A DNA stretch of 64,000 nt from Acidobacteriota bacterium (GCA_029562975.1 JAKQTR010000030.1:124001-188000); one strand, 5' to 3'; positions 51,868 through 60,501 are shown, counted from the first letter of the stretch. A program made the numbers and translations. The notes: a model not told the origin generated them from the sequence alone.

Positions 51868-54615
51868 CTACTCGGGATGCCGACTCCCGGCTCCTGTCTG
51901 CTTCCCCGCCCGTCGCTTTGCGCGGCCCGCGGCGCGAGCGGCGCCCTTGCGCGCCGCCGGCCCCGCCTCGGCCCGCGCCTTCAGCAAGGCGACGGCGTCG
52001 TCGAGGGTCACCTGCGAGGCGTCCGCGGTCTTCGGCACCGACGCGTTGACGTGGCCGTCCGTCACGTAGGGGCCGTAGCGGCCCTCCATGAGCCTCACCT
52101 CGGCGCCCGTCTGCGGGTGGGCGCCCAGCTGGCGCCGGAGCGTCGTCGCGGCGGCGCGGCGCCGGCTCTTCTTCGGAGCCTTCAGCAGATCCAGCGCCCG
52201 CTCCAGCGACACGGTGTAGACGTCGTCGCTGTCCTCGAGCGACCTGAACTCGTCGCCGTGCTTCACGTACGGGCCGAAGCGGCCGACGGCCGCGACCACC
52301 GGCTCGCCGTCCGACGGGTGCGGGCCAAGCTCGCGAGGCAGGCTGAGCAGCCGCAGCGCGTCGTCCAGCGTGATCGAGGACGCGGCCGCGCCGCCCGGGA
52401 TCGACGCCCGCTTCGGCTTCTCGGCGGCCTTGCCCGCCGCCCGCGGCGGGTGCTCCCCGAGCTGCACGTAGTGCCCGAACCGCCCGTGATGCACATAGAC
52501 CCTCAGCCCCGTCGCCGGATCCACGCCGAGGCTCTTCGGCCCTTCGGCCTTCGTCGTGAGCAGCGCGAGGGCCTTCTCCACCGTGAGGTCCGCCGGCGGC
52601 AGCTGGCGCGGCAGCGTGGCCGTGTTGCCCGGCCCGCCCTCGCCGCGCTGGACGAACGGCCCGTACCGGCCGACGCGCACGCGAAGGGGCTCGCCGGACA
52701 CCGGGTCGGCGCCGATCTCGATGGCCGGGTACTCGATGCTCGGCTCCGTCTTTTCCACCGTCGGCTCGAGCCCGGCGTGTCCGCCGTCGCCGTCCCGGTA
52801 GAACGCCCGGATGAAGGACACGGCGTCCCGCTCGCCGTTCGAGATCTCGTCGAGGTCCTCCTCCATCTCCGCGGTGAAGCCCACGTCCACGTAGTCGCCG
52901 AAATGATCGCGCAGCAGGTTCGTCACCGCGAAGGCGGAGAAGGTCGGCACGAGGGCCTTGCCCTGCCGGAACACGTAGCCGCGCCGCTCGATGGTGGCGA
53001 TGGTCGTGGCATAAGTCGAGGGCCGGCCGATGCCGGCCTGCTCCAGCTCCCGGATCAGCGCGGCCTCGGTGAAGCGCGCTGGAGGCTGCGTCTCGTGCCC
53101 CTTGGCCTCAAGGCGCGTCAGCGCGATCCCCGTGCCGCCCGGCGCCGCGTCCGACGGTCCTGGCCCGACGACGAGGTCTCCCTCGCGCATCGGAGGCAGG
53201 ATCGACTCCTGGTCCGCCAGGTCCGCATCCGGATCGTCGCTGCCCTCGACGTACGCCCGCCGGAAGCCGGCGAACTCGATCGCCTTCCCGCTCGCCGAGA
53301 AGACGCACGGCTCGCCGGCGGGGCCTGCGGCGGTGATCTCGACGCTGGTCTTGAGCACCCGCGCGTCGGCCATCTGCGACGCCACGGTGCGCTTCCAGAC
53401 GAGATCGTACAAGCGCAGTTCATCGGCATCGAGAAACCGCTCGAGGTCCCGCGGCGCGAGGCGGAAATCGGTCGGTCGGATGGCTTCGTGGGCTTCCTGG
53501 GCGTTCTTGACCCGCGTCTGATAGCGGCGGGGGCCCGCATAGTAGTCAGCTCCGAAGAGCTCCCGGATGACGCGCGCCGACTCGCCCATCGCCTTCTCGC
53601 TGAGCGTCGTCGAGTCGGTCCGGTGGTACGTGATGAGGCCCTCGATCTCGCCGCCGCCGATTTCCTTGCCCTGGAACAGGCGCTGCGCCACCTGCATCGT
53701 GCGTTCGGTCGAGAACCCGAGCTTCCGCGAGGCTTCCTGCGACAGCGTGGACGTCGTGAACGGCGGGGCCGGGCGCTCGAGGCCCGGCCTAGCCTCGACC
53801 GACGTGACCGTCCACGGCAGCGTCCCCGCCAGCAAGCCAGCCAGCTCGCGCGCCTGCGCCTCGTCGAGCAGCCGGACGCCGTCGGCGGCGAGCGCACCGG
53901 TGCCCGCGTCGAAGTCCCTGCTCGTCGCCAGGCGCTGGCCGCCGATGCGCACGAGGGTCGCCGTGAAGGGCCGGCCGCCGCCCGTGAGCGCAGCTTCGAG
54001 GCCCCAGTAGCGGCTGGATCGGAACGCGCGCCGCGCTTCCTCGCGCTCGACCAGCAGCCGGACGGCCACGCTCTGCACGCGCCCCGCGCTCAAGCCCGTG
54101 CCGACCTTCTTCCACAACACCGGCGAGAGCGTGTAGCCGTAGAGCCGGTCGAGGATCCGCCGCGCCTCCTGGGCGCGGACGAGGTTCTCGTCCAGATCGC
54201 GCGCCCCCCGCACGGCCTCCTTGACGGCGCCCTCGGTGATCTCGTGGAACACGATGCGCCGCACCGGAATCCTCGGCTTGAGCACCTCGCGCAGGTGCCA
54301 GCTGATCGATTCGCCTTCGCGGTCGGGGTCCGTCGCGAGCAGGAGTTCGGACGCCTGTTTGACGGCCGCCCTGAGCGCCTGCACCTGCTTCTTCTTGCCG
54401 GCGGGAATGACGTAGTAGGGCGTGAAATCGCCCTCCACGTCCACCGCCAGGCGGCTCCAGCTCTTCTCCCGGATCTCGGCCGGGACCTCCGAGGCCTTCT
54501 CGGGCAGGTCGCGGACGTGGCCGAAGCTCGCCTCGATCTGGTAGGCGCGCCCGAGGAACCGCGCCAGGGTTTTCGCCTTGGCGGGCGACTCCACGATTAC
54601 CAACGGTTTCGCCAT
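51868..54615 (-). CDS. topA: DNA topoisomerase I
   Basis: A 915-residue type IA topoisomerase relaxing negative supercoils. ATG 54615 starts MAKPLVIVESPAKAKTLARFLG, the TOPRIM domain, with ATDPDREGESISWHL (~95). The nucleophile Tyr is in GLITYHRTDSTTLS (~325). Other blocks: KNAQEAHEAIRPTD and EQAGIGRPSTYATTIATI. The C-terminus lacks zinc-ribbon cysteines and instead carries four repeats centred on GRYGPFVQRG, GRFGHYVQLG, GRFGPYVKHG and GRYGPYVTDG, each followed by a hinge helix of TLDDALRLL type, then an Arg/Ala/Lys-rich tail. It follows dprA by 26 bases. Confidence 0.95.
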   Translation of the reverse strand: MAKPLVIVESPAKAKTLARFLGRAYQIEASFGHVRDLPEKASEVPAEIREKSWSRLAVDVEGDFTPYYVIPAGKKKQVQALRAAVKQASELLLATDPDREGESISWHLREVLKPRIPVRRIVFHEITEGAVKEAVRGARDLDENLVRAQEARRILDRLYGYTLSPVLWKKVGTGLSAGRVQSVAVRLLVEREEARRAFRSSRYWGLEAALTGGGRPFTATLVRIGGQRLATSRDFDAGTGALAADGVRLLDEAQARELAGLLAGTLPWTVTSVEARPGLERPAPPFTTSTLSQEASRKLGFSTERTMQVAQRLFQGKEIGGGEIEGLITYHRTDSTTLSEKAMGESARVIRELFGADYYAGPRRYQTRVKNAQEAHEAIRPTDFRLAPRDLERFLDADELRLYDLVWKRTVASQMADARVLKTSVEITAAGPAGEPCVFSASGKAIEFAGFRRAYVEGSDDPDADLADQESILPPMREGDLVVGPGPSDAAPGGTGIALTRLEAKGHETQPPARFTEAALIRELEQAGIGRPSTYATTIATIERRGYVFRQGKALVPTFSAFAVTNLLRDHFGDYVDVGFTAEMEEDLDEISNGERDAVSFIRAFYRDGDGGHAGLEPTVEKTEPSIEYPAIEIGADPVSGEPLRVRVGRYGPFVQRGEGGPGNTATLPRQLPPADLTVEKALALLTTKAEGPKSLGVDPATGLRVYVHHGRFGHYVQLGEHPPRAAGKAAEKPKRASIPGGAAASSITLDDALRLLSLPRELGPHPSDGEPVVAAVGRFGPYVKHGDEFRSLEDSDDVYTVSLERALDLLKAPKKSRRRAAATTLRRQLGAHPQTGAEVRLMEGRYGPYVTDGHVNASVPKTADASQVTLDDAVALLKARAEAGPAARKGAARAAGRAKRRAGKQTGAGSRHPE

Positions 54616-54641
54616 ATCTTCACCGGCATATGAGCGTTCCG

Positions 54642-55823
54642 CTACGTTAGCACGTTCGCCCCGGCCGTCACGAATCGCCCGCCTCCGGCGCGCGTGACGG
54701 CGCCCTCCACCTCGAGCCTGGCGATTTCCGCGAGCAGCTGCGCGGTGCCCAGCCCCGTCAGCGCGGCCAGGTCGTCGATGCCGTACGACTCGCCGGGGCG
54801 CATGAGCGTGAGGAGGCGCGAGCGCCGGGGCTGCCCGCCGGCCGGAAGCGGTCCGGGGCCGGACGCTCCAGCGAACACGGCGTCGACGCCGGGTCCTGGC
54901 TCGAGTCCTAGCCCCGCGAGGCCGGCCGACCAGTCGCCGCGCAGCGCCTCGAGCACGTCCCGGGCGTCCTCGACAATCGGCGCGCCGTCTCGAAGCAGAG
55001 CGTGCGCGCCCCGGTTGCGGCCGCCGAGCACCGTGCCGGGCACGGCCATGACCGAACGGTTCTGTTCCAGCGCGCACCTGGCGGTAATCAGCGAGCCGCT
55101 GCGGCCCGGCGCCTCGACCACGACGACGCCGAGCGAGAGGCCGCTGATGATGCGGTTGCGGCGCGGGAAGTGCCACCCCCTGGGCGGCACGCCCGGGGCG
55201 AACTCGCTCACGACGGCCCCTGCGCACGCGATCTCCGCCATGAGCGCCGCGTGCTCGGGCGGATAGGGCACATCGGCGCCGCAGCCCAGGACCGCCACCG
55301 TGCGCCCGCCCGCGCGCAGCGCGCCGCGATGCGCTGCAGCGTCGATGCCGCGCGCGAGGCCGCTCACAACGAGCAGCCCCGCGCGGGCCAGGTCGCGGCC
55401 TAGGCGAAAGGCCGCCTCGAGACCGTGCGGCGAGGCCGAGCGCGACCCGACGATGCCGACGGCCGGTTCTCCGGGGCCGAGATGGCCGCGCAGCCAGAGC
55501 GTCAGCGGAGGATCGGAAATGCGCTCGAGGAGCACGGGGTACTCCGGCCCGCCCCGCGCGAGGATCCCCATGCCGCCCGCTTTAGCGGCGGCTAAGGCCT
55601 GCCCGGCTCGCGCCCTGAGCGCCGCCGCCGCAGCCGGCACGTCCTCGACACCCAGCTGCCGGAGCGCCGCTTCAAGACCCGCAAACGTCCAGACCTCCGG
55701 TGCGCCCGCAGACGAATCGCCCTGCCCGGGCTCCGGCGGCCGCGGCCGCCTGGCCCGCTCCCGTTCGGTCCACAGGAGCGACAGCGCGACGCGATCGAGG
55801 AGAGACGCCACGCGAACCCGCAT
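54642..55823 (-). CDS. dprA: DNA-processing protein DprA/Smf
   Basis: A 393-residue protein that loads RecA on incoming single-stranded DNA during natural transformation. The Rossmann core has AVGIVGSRSASPHG (~120), LVVSGLARGIDAAAHRGAL (~152), VAVLGCGADVPYPPEH (~176), FPRRNRIISGLSLGVVVVEAPGRSGSLITA (~223) and VPGTVLGGRNRGAHALLRDG (~261). A C-terminal winged helix (~335-385; SYGIDDLAALTGLGTAQLLAEIARLEVEGAV) matches the DprA DML1-like domain. It is the first gene of dprA-topA-trmFO-xerC, an order also known in Bacillus, where hslVU follows; here hslVU lies about 29 kb away. Confidence 0.93.
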   Translation of the reverse strand: MRVRVASLLDRVALSLLWTERERARRPRPPEPGQGDSSAGAPEVWTFAGLEAALRQLGVEDVPAAAAALRARAGQALAAAKAGGMGILARGGPEYPVLLERISDPPLTLWLRGHLGPGEPAVGIVGSRSASPHGLEAAFRLGRDLARAGLLVVSGLARGIDAAAHRGALRAGGRTVAVLGCGADVPYPPEHAALMAEIACAGAVVSEFAPGVPPRGWHFPRRNRIISGLSLGVVVVEAPGRSGSLITARCALEQNRSVMAVPGTVLGGRNRGAHALLRDGAPIVEDARDVLEALRGDWSAGLAGLGLEPGPGVDAVFAGASGPGPLPAGGQPRRSRLLTLMRPGESYGIDDLAALTGLGTAQLLAEIARLEVEGAVTRAGGGRFVTAGANVLT

Positions 55824-55843
55824 GCGAGGAGCATACCAGCCGC

Positions 55844-55872
55844 TTGCGCCTCTGGGAGCCGGGGGCTATAGT
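55844..55872 (+). promoter_or_regulatory. Predicted promoter of the TPR-lipoprotein operon
   Basis: TTGCGC (55844-55849), a 17-bp spacer and TATAGT (55867-55872), 56 bases before ATG 55929, in the divergent spacer with dprA. Confidence 0.55.
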
Positions 55873-55928
55873 GGTAGAAAGCCTGCCTGCTCTGCTCGTT
55901 CCGGCGCCAGGTGCCGGCGAGGGCGTCT

Positions 55929-56291
55929 ATGGCCGCGTTGAACCGACTCATCGCACTCACGGCCTGCGGGGTTGCACTCTCTGCCACGCTCGCCGACGCT
56001 GCCGACCGGAAGGCCGCCCAGCAGCAGGTCGATTTCGGCATCCGCGTCGCCCGCCAGGGGCTCTGGCGCGAGGCGACCTACCGGTGGGAGCGCGCCGTTC
56101 AGCTGGACCCGACCTACGCGGCGGCCTACAACAACCTCGCGGTGGCGTACGAGCAGGCCGGAGCGCTCGACAAGGCGAAGCAAGCCTACCAGAAGGCCGC
56201 CGAACTGGATCCGAAGAACGCGTCCATCAAGCAGAACATCGAGCTGTTCGAGGAAATCAACGACCGTGCGAGCCGCAAGGATCCTCAGTAG
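55929..56291 (+). CDS. Small exported TPR protein
   Basis: A 120-residue protein. ATG 55929 (GAGGG seven bases upstream) begins a signal peptide (LIALTACGVALSATLADAA). Two tetratricopeptide-like repeats follow: ARQGLWREATYRWERAVQLDPTYAAAYNNLAVAYEQAGALDKAKQAYQKAAELDP in pieces from ~35 to ~90, then a charged tail. It presumably binds a partner in the periplasm. Its 3' end overlaps the start of the next lipoprotein gene by 26 bp, implying translational coupling. Confidence 0.8.
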   Translation: MAALNRLIALTACGVALSATLADAADRKAAQQQVDFGIRVARQGLWREATYRWERAVQLDPTYAAAYNNLAVAYEQAGALDKAKQAYQKAAELDPKNASIKQNIELFEEINDRASRKDPQ

Positions 56292-57024
56292 CGTCGCCGC
56301 CGCCTTCCTTGCCGGCGCCTGCGCCGCGGCCAGCGTCGTCGAAGTCCCGGTCGAGACCCCGATCAAGCCGAAACTCGACGCCTCGGCCTTTGATCGGGTG
56401 TACGTGGCCGGGTTCCTCGCGGGGGGCGAGGAGGACGTGGACGCCAACATCGAGACCGTGCGGCTGCTGCGCAGCCAGCTCAGGAACAAGGCGAGCCTGC
56501 GCGTGATCGAGGCCGACGTGCTGCCCCTGATGGACGCGGCGGCTGGCGCCCAGGAGGGCGGGGCCGCGACCGCCCAGACCCCGCTGGCCGCCATCCGCGA
56601 GGAGAAGGACCTCGAGCCCTACGAGAAGGTGTTCGAACGGAAGGACTACTGGAAGAAGATCGGCGACGAGTACCAGGGCCCGCTCATCGTGACGGGCTCC
56701 GTGATCTTCGTGCCGCACCAGCGGTCGGGGTACGTGCAGCGCGAGCAGGAAACCTACGACGCGTTCGGCCGGCGCAGCGTGGTCCCCACCCGCACGTACA
56801 TGGATCGCAAGGGCTACATCCTCAAGCCGAAGTTCATCTTCATCGACGGCCGGACCGGCGAGACGCTCCATACCGAGACCTTCCGCGAAGAAGTCCTGTA
56901 CAACGCCGAGCAGAGCACGCCGGCGCTGTCGGCCTACTTCGAGCTGATGGACCGCCTCCTGCCCTCGTTCCTGGCGACGCTCAGCAGCCAGTCGATCAAG
57001 GGCACTCGGATGCTGATCAGGTAG
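56266..57024 (+). CDS. Probable lipoprotein of unknown function
   Basis: About 252 residues from GTG 56266 (AGGAAA ~10 bases upstream, inside the TPR gene). The N-terminus RAARILSSVAAAFLAGAC suggests an acylated Cys19, though the residue at -3 is not ideal. The mature part contains FDRVYVAGFLAGGEEDVDANIETVRLLRSQL, ASLRVIEADVLPLMDA, GPLIVTGSVIFVPHQRSGYV and PKFIFIDGRTGETLHTETF. This resembles the alpha/beta pattern of outer-membrane or periplasmic CsgG/TolB-like proteins that build nucleotide-like folds. No firm family. Overlap with the TPR gene suggests they function together. Confidence 0.68.
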   Translation: MRAARILSSVAAAFLAGACAAASVVEVPVETPIKPKLDASAFDRVYVAGFLAGGEEDVDANIETVRLLRSQLRNKASLRVIEADVLPLMDAAAGAQEGGAATAQTPLAAIREEKDLEPYEKVFERKDYWKKIGDEYQGPLIVTGSVIFVPHQRSGYVQREQETYDAFGRRSVVPTRTYMDRKGYILKPKFIFIDGRTGETLHTETFREEVLYNAEQSTPALSAYFELMDRLLPSFLATLSSQSIKGTRMLIR

Positions 57025-57112
57025 CGCCACGCCGCCGGTTCCTCCGCCGGGCGCGCGCCGGACGGCGGCTGCCGGTGAGAATCCGTCGGGCTGGCGGGGC
57101 GTCCGCGTGTTC

Positions 57113-57121
57113 TGCTATGAT
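57113..57121 (+). promoter_or_regulatory. Extended -10 promoter of rplU-rpmA
   Basis: TGCTATGAT is a TGn extended -10 (hexamer TATGAT 57116-57121). The 5' leader to GTG 57194 is about 67 bases and contains GGGCCC/GGCCCGG inverted segments that may fold, as leaders of ribosomal protein operons often do. No clear -35. Confidence 0.5.
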
Positions 57122-57193
57122 TGGCGTTTGCGCCGGTGAGTTGGGCCCTCTTATTGGCCCGGCTTCCGGCCCGCTCTGACAGAGGAGCCAGTC

Positions 57194-57505
57194 GTGTACG
57201 CGATTGTTCAGAACGGCGGACATCAGCTCAAGGTCGAGCCCGGCGCGACCGTCACCGTCGATCGCATGGCCGGTGACGCGGGCGCCGAGGTGACCTTCGA
57301 CAAGGTCCTCCTGGTGGCCAAGGACGGCGAGGTGACCACGGGCACCCCGTTCGTGAACGGCGCCAAGGTCCTTGGCGTCGTGGAAGACCACCCGCGCGGA
57401 CCGAAGGTCCGGGTGTTCACCAGCAAGCGCCGCAAGCAGGTGCGGCGGACTCTCGGCTTTCGCGCGGAACTGACTCGCGTGCGCATCACGAGCATCGAGG
57501 TCTAG
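57194..57505 (+). CDS. rplU: 50S ribosomal protein L21
   Basis: A 103-residue protein of typical L21 length. GTG 57194 has GAGGAG eight bases upstream. It reads [24 protein letters not shown] at the N-terminus, [27 protein letters not shown] in the middle and [18 protein letters not shown] at the C-terminus, all standard L21. It binds 23S rRNA in the large subunit. rpmA follows after 11 bases, the usual pairing; no obg gene follows. Confidence 0.96.
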   Translation: MYAIVQNGGHQLKVEPGATVTVDRMAGDAGAEVTFDKVLLVAKDGEVTTGTPFVNGAKVLGVVEDHPRGPKVRVFTSKRRKQVRRTLGFRAELTRVRITSIEV

Positions 57506-57516
57506 GGAGCACCACC

Positions 57517-57780
57517 ATGGCACACAAGAAGGGACAGGGCAGCTCCCGCAACGGGCGCGACAGCAACTCGCAGCGGCTCGGCGTGAAGCGGTTCGGCGGC
57601 AACCTGGTGCCGGGCGGCTCCATCCTCGTCCGCCAGCGGGGGCGGAAGTTCCAGCCCGGCCTCAACGTCGGCCTCGGCAAGGACGACACGCTCTACGCGA
57701 AGGTGACCGGCGTCGTGAAGTTCGAGGACCACGGCGGGCACGGCCGCTTCATCAGCGTCCACCCGGTGGACCAGAAGTAG
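57517..57780 (+). CDS. rpmA: 50S ribosomal protein L27
   Basis: An 87-residue protein beginning [20 protein letters not shown], the canonical L27 N-terminus that reaches the peptidyl-transferase centre, without the cleaved extension of Firmicutes. [22 protein letters not shown] and [14 protein letters not shown]-like [17 protein letters not shown] follow. It is co-transcribed with rplU. Instead of the usual obg, a LOG-like gene lies 105 bases downstream. Confidence 0.97.
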   Translation: MAHKKGQGSSRNGRDSNSQRLGVKRFGGNLVPGGSILVRQRGRKFQPGLNVGLGKDDTLYAKVTGVVKFEDHGGHGRFISVHPVDQK

Positions 57781-57885
57781 CCCCGGCCGCGCGCCCCGCG
57801 CATCGCGGCTTCGGCCGCCGTCATGGCCGCGGGCCGCCTCGCCGCGCGGCCGCCCTGCTGCAAACCCGCCGTTCAGGAGCCAGCC

Positions 57886-58428
57886 ATGACGCCCGCCCCG
57901 TCCAGGCGCCGTCCCGTTGTCGGCGTGATGGGATCCAGCACCAGCCCGTACGAGGATCTCGCGGCGCCGCTCGGCCGATGGCTGGCCTCGCTCGGCGTGC
58001 ACCTGCTCACGGGCGCCGGCGCCGGCACGATGGCGGCGGTCAGCCGCGCCTTCGTCGAAACGCAGCCCCGCGCGGGTCAGGCGATCGGAATCGTGCCGGC
58101 CGACCTCGTCGCGGGCGTCGCAGCGCCGCGGCCCGGGTACCCGAACCCGTTCGTCGAAATCGCGGTCTTCACGCACCTGCCGCTCAGCGGCATCGCCGGC
58201 ACAGATCCCCGCAGCCGCAATCACATCAACATCCTGTCCTCGGACGTGGTGATCGTGCTCCCTGGAGGCGAGGGCACGCGCTCGGAAGCCGAGCTCGCCG
58301 TCCGCTACGGCAAGCCGGCGGTCGCGCACTTCGGCGACAACCCGGTGGACTGGAGCCCGCCCGAGGGCGTACCGCTCGCGCGCACGCTGGCCGACGTGCA
58401 GGCGTTCGTCCGCGCCGCCCTTTCGTAG
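57886..58428 (+). CDS. LOG/SLOG-like protein (TIGR00725-type)
   Basis: A 180-residue Rossmann-like protein. ATG 57886 has AGGAG seven bases upstream. It shows VVGVMGSSTSPYEDLAAPLGRWLASLGVHLLTGAGAGTM at the N-terminus and VVIVLPGGEGTRSEAELAVRYGKP (~122), the PGGxGTxxE nucleotide-binding motif of lysine-decarboxylase-like (LOG) and SLOG proteins. An FVEIAVFTHLPLSG segment and NHINILSSD fit the TIGR00725 group. Cytokinin-riboside phosphorylase activity is known for true LOGs but cannot be assumed here. Role unknown. Confidence 0.78.
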   Translation: MTPAPSRRRPVVGVMGSSTSPYEDLAAPLGRWLASLGVHLLTGAGAGTMAAVSRAFVETQPRAGQAIGIVPADLVAGVAAPRPGYPNPFVEIAVFTHLPLSGIAGTDPRSRNHINILSSDVVIVLPGGEGTRSEAELAVRYGKPAVAHFGDNPVDWSPPEGVPLARTLADVQAFVRAALS

Positions 58429-58572
58429 AACCCGGGAAACCGGGGTCAGATCCAGGATTCCGGTGCCAGGTCGGGGTTCGGGCCACCCCTCCCCGGTCGG
58501 GGTTCGGGGGTCTGGGGCCGGGGATTCTGAGTTCCGGATTCCGATTTCGGCGTCCCCCGCCCCTCCTGTGCC
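58429..58572. repeat. Spacer with direct repeats and shared intergenic vocabulary
   Basis: GGTCGGGGTTCGGG occurs twice (about 58471 and 58496). 58526-58552 carries GATTCTGAGTTCCGGATTCCGA, like words found at 5390-5431 and 16998-17089. It abuts the stop codon of the fucosidase gene. No gene seen. Confidence 0.45.
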
Positions 58573-59973
58573 CTACCGCGCGACCCGTTCGCCTTCAATT
58601 TCGACCACGATGACCGTGCCCATCGGGTCTAGGATCGGCCTCGGCACCGTGAACGATTGGCGGCCGTCCTTCTCCGCGATCGCCACCGGCAGCCCGTTGG
58701 CCAGGAAGTAGGCCCGCTTCACGGCGTTCTTCATGGGCGGCAGCTCGACTGGCACGCGCGGCTCGACGAAGATCGTGAAGTACAGCTTCCCTGGCTTGGC
58801 CGTCACCCGGTAGTCGTTCCAGGACAGGAACAAGGGGCTGCCGCGGAGGTCCTTCGCACCCTTCGCGCTGGCCTCGCCGAACTCCTCGCCGAACGGCGTC
58901 GGCCACGCGCCGTAGACGGCCTCGCCGTTGATCCTCAGCCACTGTCCGGCCGCGCGGAGGACGTCCTGGCTCGCCTGCGGGATGACGCCGTCCGCCATGG
59001 GCCCGACGTTCAGCAGGTAGTTGCCGCCCTTGCTGACGATGTCCACCAGCTTGAAGACGATCTCTCCCGGGTTCTTCCAGTCCACGTCGTCTTTGCGGTA
59101 GCCCCACGTGTGGTTGATCGTCGCCGGCGTCTCCCACGCCTCCGTCTGCTTCTCGCCCGGGATGATGTTGTCGCCGGTGCTGATGTAGTCGCCCTCCGCC
59201 CCGAGCCGCCCGTCGATGAGCGTGTCCGGCTGCAACGATCTCACGAGCTCCGTGAACCGCCGCGCGCGCTCGGAGGTCATCAGCTGGGGCGTGTCGAACC
59301 AGACGAGGGCCACCGGCCCGTAGCCGGTGAGGAGTTCGCGCACCTGGGGATAGGCCTTGTCGCGCAGGTACTGATCGAAGTCCTTCTCCGCGTTCGGCTT
59401 GAAGTCCCAGTCGTTGCCGGCGCCGTTGGGCTCGTGCCAGTCCTGCGCCTGCGAGTAGTAGAACCCGAGCCGCATGCCGCGTTTCGCGCACGCCTCGGCC
59501 AGCTCTTTCACGATGTCGCGCCGGAACGGCGTCGCGTCCACGACGTTGTAGCGGCTGACCTTCGACCCGAACAGCGCGAAGCCGTCGTGGTGCTTCGACG
59601 TGATGACGATGTACTTCATGCCCGCGTCCTGGGCGAGCTGCACCCAGGCGTCGGCGTCGAACTTGATCGGGTTGAACCGGGAGGCGAGCTCCTCGTACTC
59701 CCGCACCGGGATCCGCGCGCGGTGCATGATCCACTCGCCGATGCCGGGAATCCGGGCGCCCTTCCACTCACCCGCGGGAATGGCGTAGAGCCCCCAGTGA
59801 ATGAACAGCCCGTACTTCGCCTCGCGGAACCAGGCGAGCCTGGCCTCCTTCGCCGGATCTGGCGACGCGTGCGCGGATTGCCGAGCAGCCAGCGGCGCCG
59901 CGGCGGCGCACAGGCACGCGCAGGCGAGCAGGCTCCGCGTCAGCCGGCGTGCACGACGGTGCGATGCGCTCAT
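58573..59973 (-). CDS. Exported GH29 alpha-L-fucosidase
   Basis: A 466-residue glycosidase with a signal peptide (RSLLACACLCAAAAPLAARQ). The N-terminal (beta/alpha)8-like domain holds WFREAKYGLFIHWGLYAIPAGEW (~48), YIVITSKHHDGFALF (~121), LGFYYSQAQDWHEP (~169) and the nucleophile Asp227 in VALVWFDTP. ETPATINHTWGYR (~290) and GGNYLLNVGPMADGVIP (~325) are typical GH29 blocks. A C-terminal beta domain (~385-466) completes it. It removes alpha-L-fucose from glycans in the periplasm or outside. No other glycan-degradation gene is adjacent; divergent from padR. Confidence 0.92.
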   Translation of the reverse strand: MSASHRRARRLTRSLLACACLCAAAAPLAARQSAHASPDPAKEARLAWFREAKYGLFIHWGLYAIPAGEWKGARIPGIGEWIMHRARIPVREYEELASRFNPIKFDADAWVQLAQDAGMKYIVITSKHHDGFALFGSKVSRYNVVDATPFRRDIVKELAEACAKRGMRLGFYYSQAQDWHEPNGAGNDWDFKPNAEKDFDQYLRDKAYPQVRELLTGYGPVALVWFDTPQLMTSERARRFTELVRSLQPDTLIDGRLGAEGDYISTGDNIIPGEKQTEAWETPATINHTWGYRKDDVDWKNPGEIVFKLVDIVSKGGNYLLNVGPMADGVIPQASQDVLRAAGQWLRINGEAVYGAWPTPFGEEFGEASAKGAKDLRGSPLFLSWNDYRVTAKPGKLYFTIFVEPRVPVELPPMKNAVKRAYFLANGLPVAIAEKDGRQSFTVPRPILDPMGTVIVVEIEGERVAR

Positions 59974-60106
59974 GATCCCCCCTGTCTCCGTGCGCGCCGA
60001 TCTTGCGTCACCTCGGCCGCGACTTCAAGCGCGTTCGCCAGGCGTTGGCCTTCGCGCCGTGGGCCGCGCCGCTTCTGCCGGTCCCGGGGCGCCGGAGCTC
60101 CTTCGC

Positions 60107-60142
60107 TTGCAATACTGTGTATTGCATAGTATAGTAGTATAC
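60107..60142 (+). promoter_or_regulatory. Promoter and putative PadR operators upstream of padR
   Basis: TTGCAA (60107-60112), a 17-bp spacer and TATAGT (60130-60135) form a promoter only seven bases from ATG 60143, so the mRNA should be leaderless. Two inverted repeats overlap it: TGCAATAC-TGT-GTATTGCA (60108-60126, perfect 8-bp arms) and GTATA-GTAG-TATAC (60129-60142). Position and AT-richness fit PadR autoregulation. Confidence 0.7.
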
Positions 60143-60484
60143 ATGGTAACTGGCGCGACACAGCAGACACTGCGCGACGGCCTCTCCCTCGAGCTCCGCC
60201 GGGGCGCCCTGGTCCTCGCCGTGCTCCTCGAACTGCGTCACGAGGAGTACGGCTACTCGCTCAAGAAACTGCTCTCCGAGAAGGGCCTGGAGATCGACGA
60301 AGGCACCCTGTACCCCCTCCTGCGCCGGCTCGAGTCGCAGGGACTGCTGAGGAGCGCCTGGCGCGTCGAAGACGGCCGCCCGCGGCGCTACTACCAGGCC
60401 AGCGCGCAGGGCGCGAAGCTGGCGAAGGAGCTGACCGCCGAGTGGCGGAAGCTCGCGGACGCGCTCGGAACGGTGATCGGCTGA
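60143..60484 (+). CDS. PadR-family transcriptional regulator
   Basis: A 113-residue winged-helix regulator. ATG 60143 starts MVTGATQQTLRDGLSLELRRGALVLAVLLEL; the recognition part is HEEYGYSLKKLLSEKGLEIDEGTLYPLLRRLESQGLL and the wing SAWRVEDGRPRRYYQAS. The C-terminal helix (AKLAKELTAEWRKLADAL) is for dimerisation; the short subfamily-2 form typically pairs with a membrane protein gene. Palindromes over its own promoter indicate autorepression. The effector is unknown. Confidence 0.9.
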   Translation: MVTGATQQTLRDGLSLELRRGALVLAVLLELRHEEYGYSLKKLLSEKGLEIDEGTLYPLLRRLESQGLLRSAWRVEDGRPRRYYQASAQGAKLAKELTAEWRKLADALGTVIG

Positions 60485-60501
60485 CACAGGAGAGAAGCCG
60501 A

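Noticed and set aside
50476-54633. 1385-codon plus-strand open frame
   Set aside because: Antisense to topA and trmFO, with no recognisable domain; those genes explain the codon structure.
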